Assembly (NCBI GenBank): GCA_023261745.1
Contig: JAGDXR010000064.1
Span: 1-37,439, forward strand
Source of the DNA: Thermoplasmata archaeon
GTDB taxonomy: Archaea; Thermoplasmatota; Thermoplasmata; Thermoplasmatales; ARK-15
DNA: 37,439 nucleotides
Reading direction: 5' to 3'
The position numbers and the translations under genes were made by a program. Below are positions 1-8,809 of the stretch, in pieces. How positions within the stretch are numbered: the first letter of the stretch is position 1; each line of letters begins with the position of its first letter. The notes below the pieces were generated by a model. The model made no database searches. It had not been told where the DNA came from and saw only the letters and a list, made by a program, of their open reading frames with translations.

Positions 1-7
1 TCTATAG

Positions 8-127
8 GTCGGAAATCTCGACAAACTTCTATTCACCTTTGTTTCAAGGTACTGTGTCGAGACGTAAAAATGGTCAACCTATTTAGCGACCTCGAAGGTC
101 AAGGAGGATGTCGACCACTTTTCCGAC
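8..127. other. Nested inverted-repeat element (structured RNA or mobile-element end), truncated by the window edge
   Basis: GTCGGAAA 8-15 pairs with TTTCCGAC 120-127; TCTCGACA 16-23 with TGTCGAGA 55-62 (inner ACCTT/AAGGT); GACCT-CGA-AGGTC hairpin inside GGTC...GACC. Locally more GC-rich than its surroundings. Confidence 0.45.
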
Positions 128-263
128 TCTCACAATAACATCATTTTATCATGGTCAAAAAGCCTTTTTCATGACACATATATATAGGAAATTATTTTGG
201 GATATCACATGCATAATTTTCATCTGTAAAATATAAATAAAATCAAAATTTTAACAGGAAAAG

Positions 264-272
264 TTTTTTAAA
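264..272 (+). promoter_or_regulatory. Archaeal TATA-like element for the downstream ncRNA
   Basis: TTTTTTAAA centred about 25 nt upstream of the first base of the structured RNA (293). Confidence 0.5.
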
Positions 273-292
273 TGTAATGAAAATAAAATATT

Positions 293-487
293 GTTTCCGT
301 AAAGGAAGCGGCACCTAAAGGTGAAGTGCCGAGACGGCGGAAACGTACAGAATGGTCCTGGGCCACACAGGGATTGTGGTGTGTCACCACACATATGTGA
401 ACATGTGTCCAGCAGGATCATTCATAGCCCCGGCATGGGTCAGACTGCCCGAAAATGAAGGTTTGTTGTTAATGCCGGGGCAAATAA
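293..487 (+). ncRNA. Putative three-hairpin H/ACA box guide sRNA
   Basis: Hairpin 1: GTTTCCG 293-299/CGGAAAC 338-344, upper stem GGCAC 310-314/GTGCC 326-330, ACA at 347-349. Hairpin 2: GAATGGTCCTG 350-360/CAGGATCATTC 413-423, upper stem ACACA 365-369/TGTGT 404-408, apical TGTGGTG/CACCACA, ATA at 424-426. Hairpin 3: GCCCCGGCAT 427-436/ATGCCGGGGC 472-481, upper stem CAGAC 441-445/GTTTG 461-465, AAA at 482-484. Upper stem to ANA spacing is 16, 15 and 16 nt; each has TGAA on the 3' side of the loop or internal loop. Confidence 0.72.
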
Positions 488-604
488 TTATTTAAGATGT
501 TTTATTTTAAAATTGTTTAAAAATAAAAAGAAAAAAGTATAAAGGCTAATTTCATAATAATGTTTGAAAAACATTAAACCTTTAATTTAATGGAGGGTTT
601 ATTG

Positions 605-805
605 ATGAACAGATGTATAATATGTGGTGCGCCCATTCGTGAAGGAACGTCCATGTACTGTGTGGACTGCATTTACGAAATTAAACGTGTAAGATTGAAG
701 GATGAAGAAACGCTGGAAGATTTTATAGGAAAGATGAAGGATAAATATACAGAACAGAAATCTCATGAAAATGTTGCAAAATTAGAGAGGTGGTTTGAGT
801 TATGA
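605..805 (+). CDS. Small zinc-ribbon protein
   Basis: Two CxxC pairs (CIICG, CVDC). Track start 590, but GGAGGG at 592-597 fits a Shine-Dalgarno for ATG 605. 4-nt overlap with the next gene. Confidence 0.7.
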   Translation: MNRCIICGAPIREGTSMYCVDCIYEIKRVRLKDEETLEDFIGKMKDKYTEQKSHENVAKLERWFEL

Positions 806-1947
806 AAATTGAAGAGATGGTTGTAAAGGACGTGATGAGCGAGAATCCAATATATGTGGAAGAAACAGAATTGCTTTCCAGGGTAATAGCAAAGATGAAG
901 GAACATCAGATACATGAATTACCAGTTGTGGATTCAAAAAAGAGGGTTGTTGGATATATTGATTTTGAGCATCTTATAAAGAGAAAGAACATACCAATAA
1001 CATCTAAGGTATCCACCGTAATGATAAAACCTCCGAGGATAATATACAGCACACCTGTTGTTGATGCAATCAAAACAATGGCACAGAACGGGTTGAGATC
1101 CATTCCTGTTACAGATGAAAGTGATATTCTCATTGGTCTGGCAACAAGGACAGATTTCACAAGGGCCCTTTTAAATTCCGAATCATTTTCTTCAAAGCCT
1201 GTTGATGATCTCATGGTTGAGAATCCAGTAGCTGTGCTGGAAGATACAACAATATATGAAGCACTTGAAAAAATGAGAAAACTGGATGAAATGAGTATTC
1301 CAGTGGTTGACGACCATAATCATCTTAAAGGAATGGTTCACATAAGGGACATATCCAGGGTGATATGGAGGGAAAAGGAAAGGCCAACTTTAGGAGATAT
1401 GCACGGTGAAAAGGTTAAACAGACTTTTCTCGTTAAGGATTTTCTTTCTCCACCTGTAAATGTTGAAAAGGGAAGTAAAATTAAGGAGGCGATAAAAACA
1501 ATGCTTGATCTGAAATCCCATGTGATTGCCATTACCGATCCGGAGAGTATTTTGGTAGGGATACTGACACAGAGGGATCTTCTAGAACACTTTGCAAGCA
1601 CAAAGGCAGAGGATGTGGCCGTGGTCCAGATAACTGGGATTTCGGAGGGAGATGCAGTCCTTCTGGATTCTATGTATTCCATCATTGAAAGGGATATCAA
1701 GAAAATGGCAAAGTTTGAAAATTTCAAACCTGTTTCACTGACAATCCATATAGAAGAACATGTATCCAAGACATCTGATATTGTATATGTTGTGAGAGCT
1801 AAACTCATTACTGAAAAAAAGGTATTTTACTATACGGATCAGGATGCGAATCTGCTTGCGCTTGTGGACAGAATTATGGATTCACTCCACAGAATAGTGA
1901 GAAAGGAAAAGGAGAAGGAAAAGGAAATGAGGAGATACATGCCGTGA
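802..1947 (+). CDS. Four-CBS-domain protein with C-terminal HPF/RaiA-like domain
   Basis: CBS repeats (VKDVMSENPIYV, VDDLMVENPVAV, VKDFLSPPVNV and others), then a tail SLTIHIEEH...YVVRAKL...ANLLALVDRIMDSLHRIVRKEKEKEKE resembling the ribosome hibernation factor fold. Confidence 0.8.
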   Translation: MKIEEMVVKDVMSENPIYVEETELLSRVIAKMKEHQIHELPVVDSKKRVVGYIDFEHLIKRKNIPITSKVSTVMIKPPRIIYSTPVVDAIKTMAQNGLRSIPVTDESDILIGLATRTDFTRALLNSESFSSKPVDDLMVENPVAVLEDTTIYEALEKMRKLDEMSIPVVDDHNHLKGMVHIRDISRVIWREKERPTLGDMHGEKVKQTFLVKDFLSPPVNVEKGSKIKEAIKTMLDLKSHVIAITDPESILVGILTQRDLLEHFASTKAEDVAVVQITGISEGDAVLLDSMYSIIERDIKKMAKFENFKPVSLTIHIEEHVSKTSDIVYVVRAKLITEKKVFYYTDQDANLLALVDRIMDSLHRIVRKEKEKEKEMRRYMP

Positions 1948-1957
1948 AGTGATTGCT

Positions 1958-3340
1958 ATGGACATTGAAAAATATTTATCAAATCTGGAAAAGGAATCGA
2001 GATACGGAGAAATAAGAATTATGAAAACGAAAATAAATTCATTGACATACAAGAATGGAATACTTGTTGGAATTGAAACATCGGATGTCGAAGGTATTGC
2101 AATAAGGGTTCTCAATAACAATTTTTCATTTGTAACAACAAACAGCATTCATGAATCCGACATAAAAAGGGCTGTAGAAAGAGCCATAAGAATTTCAAAG
2201 ATGAAGGAAAAAAGGAACGTTTTATTATCTCACGAGAAATCTATTAAGGATGATTACAGGGTAGATGAAAAGAAGAAGATTGAAGATTTTCAACTAGAAG
2301 AAAAAATTTCTCTTCTTTCAGATATAGATAAAAAGCTGATGGAAAATAACCTTCAGATGAGAATTCTGAATATTAAGGATAAGATTCAGGAAATTGAATT
2401 TGCAAACACTGAGGGTACAATGATCCATGGAATCATACCTAACATATACTATTTTTATTATGTGGGTGCATTGGAGAATGGAAATTTTGAACAGGTTTCA
2501 AGGGAATACGGAATGACAGGGGGATATGAATTTGTTAATGAAATGAATATAATGGACAGAACAGTTGATGAATCGAAAAAACTCCTGAAAATACTGAAAG
2601 CAAAAAAAATCCCGGAGGGAAAAATGGATGTTATTGTAGGGCCGGAAGTATCAGGAATCGTGGCACATGAATCGTCAGGGCATCCCATGGAGGCAGATAG
2701 AGTTTCCGGTAGGGAGGGTGCCCAGGCAGGTGAATCTTTTGTTAAATTTGACAGCCTTGGAAAAAGGGTTGGAAGCGATGTGGTAAATGTGATAGATGAT
2801 CCCACAATAGAAAAAAGCTTCGGGTACATGAAATATGATTTTGAGGGTGTCAAGACCAGAAAAAAATATCTTTATAAAAATGGGATTATAAATGAATTCC
2901 TTCTGAACAGGGAATATGCCGGGATGCTTGGACTGGAGAGCAATGGATCTGCAAGGTCATCCTCATGGAATCTTGAACCCATAATAAGGATGAGCAATAC
3001 ATACATTGAACCGGGAAATTATTCACTAGAAGAAATGATCAAGGATGTTAAATATGGTATACTGATGAATTCATTTACGGAGTGGAACATAGATGACATA
3101 AGGTACAATGAAAAGTATGTCGGAAGGGAAGCGTACCTTATAGAAAATGGTGAAATCAAGGATCCTGTAAGAAGGCCTGTTATAGAGACAACTACAACCA
3201 AGTTCTACTCCTCTGTTGATGCAGTGTCAAAGGATCTTGAGTTCTTTGCCGGCACGTGCGGAAAGGGGGATCCGATGCAGGGTGTGGATGTCTGGATGGG
3301 AGGGCCTTACGTAAGGCTCAGAGACATGTACATAAGGTGA
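1958..3340 (+). CDS. tldD: TldD-type metalloprotease
   Basis: HEXXXH motif HESSGHPMEADR; family hallmarks including GTCGKGDPMQGVDVWMGGP. Start 1949 (GTG) or 1958 (ATG). Confidence 0.88.
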   Translation: MDIEKYLSNLEKESRYGEIRIMKTKINSLTYKNGILVGIETSDVEGIAIRVLNNNFSFVTTNSIHESDIKRAVERAIRISKMKEKRNVLLSHEKSIKDDYRVDEKKKIEDFQLEEKISLLSDIDKKLMENNLQMRILNIKDKIQEIEFANTEGTMIHGIIPNIYYFYYVGALENGNFEQVSREYGMTGGYEFVNEMNIMDRTVDESKKLLKILKAKKIPEGKMDVIVGPEVSGIVAHESSGHPMEADRVSGREGAQAGESFVKFDSLGKRVGSDVVNVIDDPTIEKSFGYMKYDFEGVKTRKKYLYKNGIINEFLLNREYAGMLGLESNGSARSSSWNLEPIIRMSNTYIEPGNYSLEEMIKDVKYGILMNSFTEWNIDDIRYNEKYVGREAYLIENGEIKDPVRRPVIETTTTKFYSSVDAVSKDLEFFAGTCGKGDPMQGVDVWMGGPYVRLRDMYIR

Positions 3341-3345
3341 TTGCC

Positions 3346-4659
3346 ATGATAGATACAGAAGATATTGTTAATATGTCATTAAAGAAGGGAGCTGATGAAG
3401 TGGTTGTTTCATATGTAGAATCCGACACAAAACAGATTAAGTTCTCAAATAATAAGATAGACATTGAGATGAATTATCTGACAAAAAACATATACCTTTT
3501 CCTAACAAAGGGAAAAAAGGTTCTCTTTACGGAAATACAGAAGGAAAATGATCTTTCCTCAAAACTGGACAAACTTTTAAAAATACTGGACAGAATGCCA
3601 GTAAACGATGATTACAATGGAATAAATCCTAAAAAGCAAACTTATGCTGAACACCAGTATGATGGAAATCTGGAGAATATAGGCGATCTATCATATTTTG
3701 CTAAACTTGCAATAGACGGTGCAATGGAAAGAGGTGTTACCAGGGTTTCAGGCATTATATATCATACAACGACAGATATTCTTCTCTCCACCAATTACAA
3801 TACTGCTGCTGACAGAAATATATCCATGAACTATTCTGTAAGGGCTTTCAACGAATTTGGGTATCCAGGACAGATGGCATTCCACACATCGGATCACAGG
3901 GATCTTTCAACCAGAGGTCCAGATTCCATAGCACAGGATGCGGCAGATTTTGCGATGTTGGTAGGTGAAGCAAAGTCCGGAAATTCTGGAAATTTTGATG
4001 TTCTTTTCCATCCACTCTGTTTTGGTTCGCTTGTAAGTTACAGCATATATATGGCAAATGCATTTATTGCGGATACGGGTATGAGTATATTTGCCGATAA
4101 ACTAGGTCAGAAGGTGGGTTCGGAAAAAATGACTTTGTTTGATGATCCGACCTATACAGGAGGAGCCGGATTCCGGCTTTTTGATGATGAGGCAAGCAGA
4201 ACCAGAAAGACTACTGTTATAGAGAAGGGTATTCTGAAGAATTATCTCCATAACCATTCCACTGCTAGGAAATACAATACCGAAACAACCGGGAATGCCG
4301 GACTTGTTGTTCCAAAGGCCTTCCAGCCCGTGATGGAGAATGGAGAAAGGTCATATGCAGACATTCTTTCAGATATGAAAAAGGGTTTATTCATTGTCAA
4401 TACATGGTATACGAGGTTCCAGGATGTTAGAAACGGAGACTTCTCCACAATACCGAGAGACGGCATATTCTACATTGAGAATGGCGAAATAGTTGAGGGA
4501 TGGAATGGAATCAGGATATCAGACAACATGCTCAGGATATTTTCAAATATTGAAGAAGTAAGCAGTGAAACTGAAAAGGTAGCATGGTGGGATGAGGTGA
4601 TTCCATCAATCCTGCCCTATGTGCTTGTTAAAGATGTCAAAATAACAAAAAGTTATTGA
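3346..4659 (+). CDS. TldE/PmbA-like protein
   Basis: PmbA/TldE-like sequence following tldD; track start 3256 lies inside tldD, ATG 3346 follows its stop. Confidence 0.8.
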   Translation: MIDTEDIVNMSLKKGADEVVVSYVESDTKQIKFSNNKIDIEMNYLTKNIYLFLTKGKKVLFTEIQKENDLSSKLDKLLKILDRMPVNDDYNGINPKKQTYAEHQYDGNLENIGDLSYFAKLAIDGAMERGVTRVSGIIYHTTTDILLSTNYNTAADRNISMNYSVRAFNEFGYPGQMAFHTSDHRDLSTRGPDSIAQDAADFAMLVGEAKSGNSGNFDVLFHPLCFGSLVSYSIYMANAFIADTGMSIFADKLGQKVGSEKMTLFDDPTYTGGAGFRLFDDEASRTRKTTVIEKGILKNYLHNHSTARKYNTETTGNAGLVVPKAFQPVMENGERSYADILSDMKKGLFIVNTWYTRFQDVRNGDFSTIPRDGIFYIENGEIVEGWNGIRISDNMLRIFSNIEEVSSETEKVAWWDEVIPSILPYVLVKDVKITKSY

Positions 4660-4664
4660 AATTT

Positions 4665-5264
4665 TTATATTTTATTTTTTCCTGAAAATCTTTTACATAC
4701 CAGATATGTTTCCCTGCTGCCTTTTCTTGAAGCAGGTGGTGTTGTAAATACACAGAAATCAAAATATTTTTCAATTCCCTTCCTGAAATTTTCTAGATCC
4801 TGGCCTTTGAATATCTTTATTATCAGGCTTCCACCCTCGCCCAGGAATTTTAATGAAATGTCAAAGACACGCCTGGCCATATCAATGGATATTGAATGGT
4901 CTATCTCCTTTATGCCTGATATTTTAGGTGACATGTCTGACATTATTATATCGAATTGTTTTATGTTCATATTTTCCATTTCCTTTTCTATCTGATATAT
5001 GGTTTCGTCATTGAAAATGTCCCCCCTTATTTTTACAACATCCTCTATCCTTATATTATTGATATCCACCGAAAAAACAGTTCCATCGATGACCATTTCC
5101 TTTGCATACTGTGACCAGCTTCCAGGAGAAGCCCCGAGGTCCAGGACGTTCATACCTTTTTTAAATATGTAAAACTTTTCATCTATGAATTTAAGCTTGT
5201 ATATGGCCCGAGATCTGTAATTTTCCTTTTTTGCCTTTTGATAATAATAGTCCTGCCTTTTCAT
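4665..5264 (-). CDS. rlmE: FtsJ/RlmE-family RNA 2'-O-methyltransferase
   Basis: DYYYQKAKKENYRSRAIYKL, LDLGASPGSWSQYA, MSDMSPKISG motifs. Confidence 0.9.
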   Translation of the reverse strand: MKRQDYYYQKAKKENYRSRAIYKLKFIDEKFYIFKKGMNVLDLGASPGSWSQYAKEMVIDGTVFSVDINNIRIEDVVKIRGDIFNDETIYQIEKEMENMNIKQFDIIMSDMSPKISGIKEIDHSISIDMARRVFDISLKFLGEGGSLIIKIFKGQDLENFRKGIEKYFDFCVFTTPPASRKGSRETYLVCKRFSGKNKI

Positions 5265-5269
5265 TTATT

Positions 5270-5671
5270 TTACCATCTTCCACCTTCCGTATCAAGGAAT
5301 ATCTTATAATCTTCAGGATTCATCAGTTCCTTGAGTTCTTCAGGATTTTCAATTTCGATTTCGATCAACCATGCATTGTAAGGTTCATTGTTGATCATTT
5401 CCGGTTTATCCATCACCTGCTGGTTTCTGTTAATAACCTTGCCAGAAATGGGGGCATATATATCCTCAACCGCCTTTACACTCTCAATAACGCCAAAACT
5501 CTTACCTTTTGTTAAATGTGTGCCTACCGCAGGCAGCTCAACATAAACAATATCTGTAAGTTGTTTCTGTGCATAATCGGAAACTCCAACCTTGGCATTT
5601 TTACCTTCAACCAATACCCATTCATGTGTCTGTGAATATAACATACGATTATCAATCTCCATATTGATCAC
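5270..5671 (-). CDS. gcvH: Glycine cleavage system H protein
   Basis: Lipoyl motif ESVKAVEDIYAPISGKV; GcvH-like throughout. Confidence 0.93.
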   Translation of the reverse strand: MINMEIDNRMLYSQTHEWVLVEGKNAKVGVSDYAQKQLTDIVYVELPAVGTHLTKGKSFGVIESVKAVEDIYAPISGKVINRNQQVMDKPEMINNEPYNAWLIEIEIENPEELKELMNPEDYKIFLDTEGGRW

Positions 5672-5733
5672 TTATGAGGATAATGCAATTTAATCAAAAA
5701 AAGTTTATGGTATTGTTCCTATTATTATAATTC

Positions 5734-6252
5734 ATGAGATGTTTCATCGCCATCAAATTTGATCCTGGTGAAATGATCATAAATATGATGGAAGATCTAA
5801 AAAACAATTTTAAGGTAAAACTGGTGGAAAGGGAAAATATCCATGCAACAATAAAATTTCTCGGTGAAATAGATGAAAAAATGCTCGATATGATAATAAA
5901 AAAAATGGAGGAGATAAAATTCTCAAGATTCAGTGCAAAACTTACAGGTATGGGGGCATTTCCAAATGAGAGAAGAGCAAGGGTTATATGGATAGGAATA
6001 AAATCGGATGAATTTCTCCAACTGGGGAATAGAATAAATGATATTCTTAAGAACATAGGGGAAAACAATTTTTCGCCTCATCTCACGGTGGCAAGGTTAA
6101 AGGAATCATCCGATGTTTCTGATTTTATAAAAAATTACAGGAATACCTTTTTCGGTGAATATGATATATCATCATTTTCATTGTTCAAAAGCACACTGAC
6201 CCCCGCAGGCCCAATATATACAGAATTAAAAAGATTTAAGGCAGAAAATTAG
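5734..6252 (+). CDS. thpR: RNA 2',3'-cyclic phosphodiesterase (LigT/ThpR)
   Basis: Paired HxT motifs HATIKFLGE and HLTVARLK. Confidence 0.9.
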   Translation: MRCFIAIKFDPGEMIINMMEDLKNNFKVKLVERENIHATIKFLGEIDEKMLDMIIKKMEEIKFSRFSAKLTGMGAFPNERRARVIWIGIKSDEFLQLGNRINDILKNIGENNFSPHLTVARLKESSDVSDFIKNYRNTFFGEYDISSFSLFKSTLTPAGPIYTELKRFKAEN

Positions 6253-6527
6253 GACTTTGCCTGTTCTCCCTTTTCTGATCTGGAAGAGAGGGATACATAA
6301 TCAGGGAATTTCTTCAGTATTACAATAGTACCAACGGCCTTTACCCACCTGTATGGAACAAGAATCGATACTCCATCCTCAACAAGCAGCGGATTCGGTT
6401 TAGGGAGATAGAGACCATATGCCAACTGGCCATCGATGTCCAGCGAAACATCCTCTATCTTTCCAAGGTAATATCCCTTGTCAGTATAAACATCCAAACC
6501 TATGAGCTCTGTAATTTCTGTCAGCAT
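6249..6527 (-). CDS. PRC-barrel domain protein
   Basis: GLDVYTDKGYYLGKIEDVSLDIDG; convergent 4-nt overlap with thpR. Confidence 0.8.
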   Translation of the reverse strand: MLTEITELIGLDVYTDKGYYLGKIEDVSLDIDGQLAYGLYLPKPNPLLVEDGVSILVPYRWVKAVGTIVILKKFPDYVSLSSRSEKGEQAKS

Positions 6528-6562
6528 ATCAAATCCCGTCCATATAATCTATAAATTAATAT

Positions 6563-7144
6563 TTAATCTTTTTTGAATTTTCTTACTGATTCAATAAAAT
6601 TTCTGAATATATCATATCCATATTCTGTATTTTCAACTTCAGGGTGAAACTGAACACCATATATGGGTCTGTTTTTATGCCTGAAAGCCTGTATTTTACA
6701 GTTTTCCGAATATGCAAGGTGTATGAAATCTTCAGGCAGTTCCTTTACCTCATCATTGTGAGATTCCCATGCCACAAATTTTTCGGGTATGTTCATAAAC
6801 AAATCATCCTTTTCCAGAACCTTTATTTCTGCCTTTCCAAATTCTGGCACCAATGCCGGACCTACCTTTCCGTTAAAATGCATTGCAATGTACTGTGCAC
6901 CTACACAGATTCCAAGGACAGGTATTCCCATATCTATGTATTCTCCCTGTCTTCCAAGCATTTCAGCTTCATATGAAATGGACGGAGCTCCTCCTGAGAG
7001 AACTAGTGCATCCACACCTTCATCCATTATGGCAGAAATCTCCGTGTTGTTTGAAATTATTTTTGTTTCTACACCTAGATATTTCAATACCCTGTATTCC
7101 CTGTGAGTCCACTGACCACCGTTATCCACAACATATATTTTCAT
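6563..7144 (-). CDS. guaAA: GMP synthase glutamine amidotransferase subunit
   Basis: Class I amidotransferase: GICVGAQYIA, GVQFHPEVENTEYG; short stand-alone form. Confidence 0.9.
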   Translation of the reverse strand: MKIYVVDNGGQWTHREYRVLKYLGVETKIISNNTEISAIMDEGVDALVLSGGAPSISYEAEMLGRQGEYIDMGIPVLGICVGAQYIAMHFNGKVGPALVPEFGKAEIKVLEKDDLFMNIPEKFVAWESHNDEVKELPEDFIHLAYSENCKIQAFRHKNRPIYGVQFHPEVENTEYGYDIFRNFIESVRKFKKD

Positions 7145-7177
7145 TGAAAAAGATAAGGTTAAAAGGTTTAAAAATTT

Positions 7178-8809
7178 TCAGAATAAACCCACTATCGTCC
7201 CGTCTTCAAGGAGATCAATCTTGTATGCAGCTGGTTCCTTTGACAATCCTGGCATCCGCATAATTTCGCCAAGTATGGGAACCACGAAGTTGGCTCCTGC
7301 AGAGATCTTGATTTCCCTCACAGTTACGGTGAAGTCCCTTGGAACATTGAGTGCCTTTGGATCATCAGATATTGATGACTGTGTTTTTGCCATGCACACA
7401 AATGCATTATCCATGCCAATCTTTTTAATTGTCCTGAGATCTTCTTCGGCATCCTTGGTGAATATGACACCCTTTGCACCGTATATGTTTCTGGCAACCT
7501 TTTCAATCTTGACTTCCACGGGATCGTTTATATCATATGTATAATTTATCTCTGGATCAGGATTGGAATCTGCTTTCTGCATGACTTTCCTGGCAAGATC
7601 CTCCCCACCTTCACCTCCTCTGGCAAAGACCTCTGATAGTGACCATGTGATCCTATCCACTGAGAGCAGATCCTCAAGCGCTGATATTTCCTTTTCTGTG
7701 TCCTTAGGAAACCTGTTGATTGCTACCGTTGGATCTATTCCAAACTTTCTCATGTTATTTACATGGAATTTGAGATTTTCATATCCCTTTTTCATGGCCT
7801 CGACATTTTCTTCGTCTGTGTTCTTTGCCCCACCATGGTACTTCATTGCCCTTATTGATGCAACAACCACTACGGCATTCGGCCTGAAATTACCCACCCT
7901 GGTAACTATATTGAAGAATTTTTCGGCCCCTAAATCAGACCCAAATCCAGCCTCGGTTACAAAATAATCCGAAAGTGATAGCCCAATCTTATCTGCCAGA
8001 ATGCTGTTTGTTCCATGTGCAATGTTTCCAAATGGACCAATGTGAACAAATGCAGGGGTGTTTTCTGCGGTCTGAACCAGGTTTGGTTTTAGAGCATTTT
8101 TCAGCAATGCTGCCATTGCTCCAGATGCTCTTATATCCCTGGCTGTAACCGGTTTTCTGTCCCTCGTAAAACCTGCAATTATTCTTGAAATTCTATTCTT
8201 GAGGTCCTGATAATTTTCACTCAAGGCCATTATTGCCATAATTTCGCTTGCCGGAACGATGTCAAACCCATCTTCATACATGATTCCGTTTCCCTTGCCC
8301 AAACCTACAATAATCTGCCTTAGAGCCCTGTCATTCATGTCTATTGTCCTTCTCCATATAACCTTTCTTGAATCTATATGCGGTTCAAGATCATAGTATA
8401 TATGATTATTTACCATGGCCGAAAGGAGGTTATGGGCAGATGATATTGCATGAAAATCACCGGTGAAATGAAGATTTATTTCTTCCATGGGCTGAACTGT
8501 TGATTTTCCACCACCGGTTGCACCGCCCTTTACACCAAATACAGGCCCAAGAGATGGTTCCCTAAGAGCCAGAATGCTTTTTCTGCCAAGCCTGTTTATT
8601 GCCATGGAGAGACCAATGGATGTTGTTGTTTTTCCCTCCCCTGCAGGTGTCGGAGTCATGGCTGTTACAAGTATCATCTTTCCAGTTCTCTTTTTCAAAT
8701 CCTTCATTATCCCAAGATTTATCTTTGCCATATAGTTACCATACTGTTCCACGTATTCTCTGTTTATGCCTGCCATATCGGCTATATCCAGAATATTCTT
8801 CAGACTCAT
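7178..8809 (-). CDS. fhs: Formate-tetrahydrofolate ligase
   Basis: TPTPAGEGKTTTSIGL, LREPSLGPVFGVKGGATGGGKSTVQPMEEINLHFTGDFHAI. Confidence 0.97.
   Translation of the reverse strand: MSLKNILDIADMAGINREYVEQYGNYMAKINLGIMKDLKKRTGKMILVTAMTPTPAGEGKTTTSIGLSMAINRLGRKSILALREPSLGPVFGVKGGATGGGKSTVQPMEEINLHFTGDFHAISSAHNLLSAMVNNHIYYDLEPHIDSRKVIWRRTIDMNDRALRQIIVGLGKGNGIMYEDGFDIVPASEIMAIMALSENYQDLKNRISRIIAGFTRDRKPVTARDIRASGAMAALLKNALKPNLVQTAENTPAFVHIGPFGNIAHGTNSILADKIGLSLSDYFVTEAGFGSDLGAEKFFNIVTRVGNFRPNAVVVVASIRAMKYHGGAKNTDEENVEAMKKGYENLKFHVNNMRKFGIDPTVAINRFPKDTEKEISALEDLLSVDRITWSLSEVFARGGEGGEDLARKVMQKADSNPDPEINYTYDINDPVEVKIEKVARNIYGAKGVIFTKDAEEDLRTIKKIGMDNAFVCMAKTQSSISDDPKALNVPRDFTVTVREIKISAGANFVVPILGEIMRMPGLSKEPAAYKIDLLEDGTIVGLF

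Noticed and set aside
3256-3345. N-terminal extension of the TldE-like ORF into tldD
   Set aside because: The extension reads tldD codons in another frame; ATG 3346 just after the tldD stop is the natural start.
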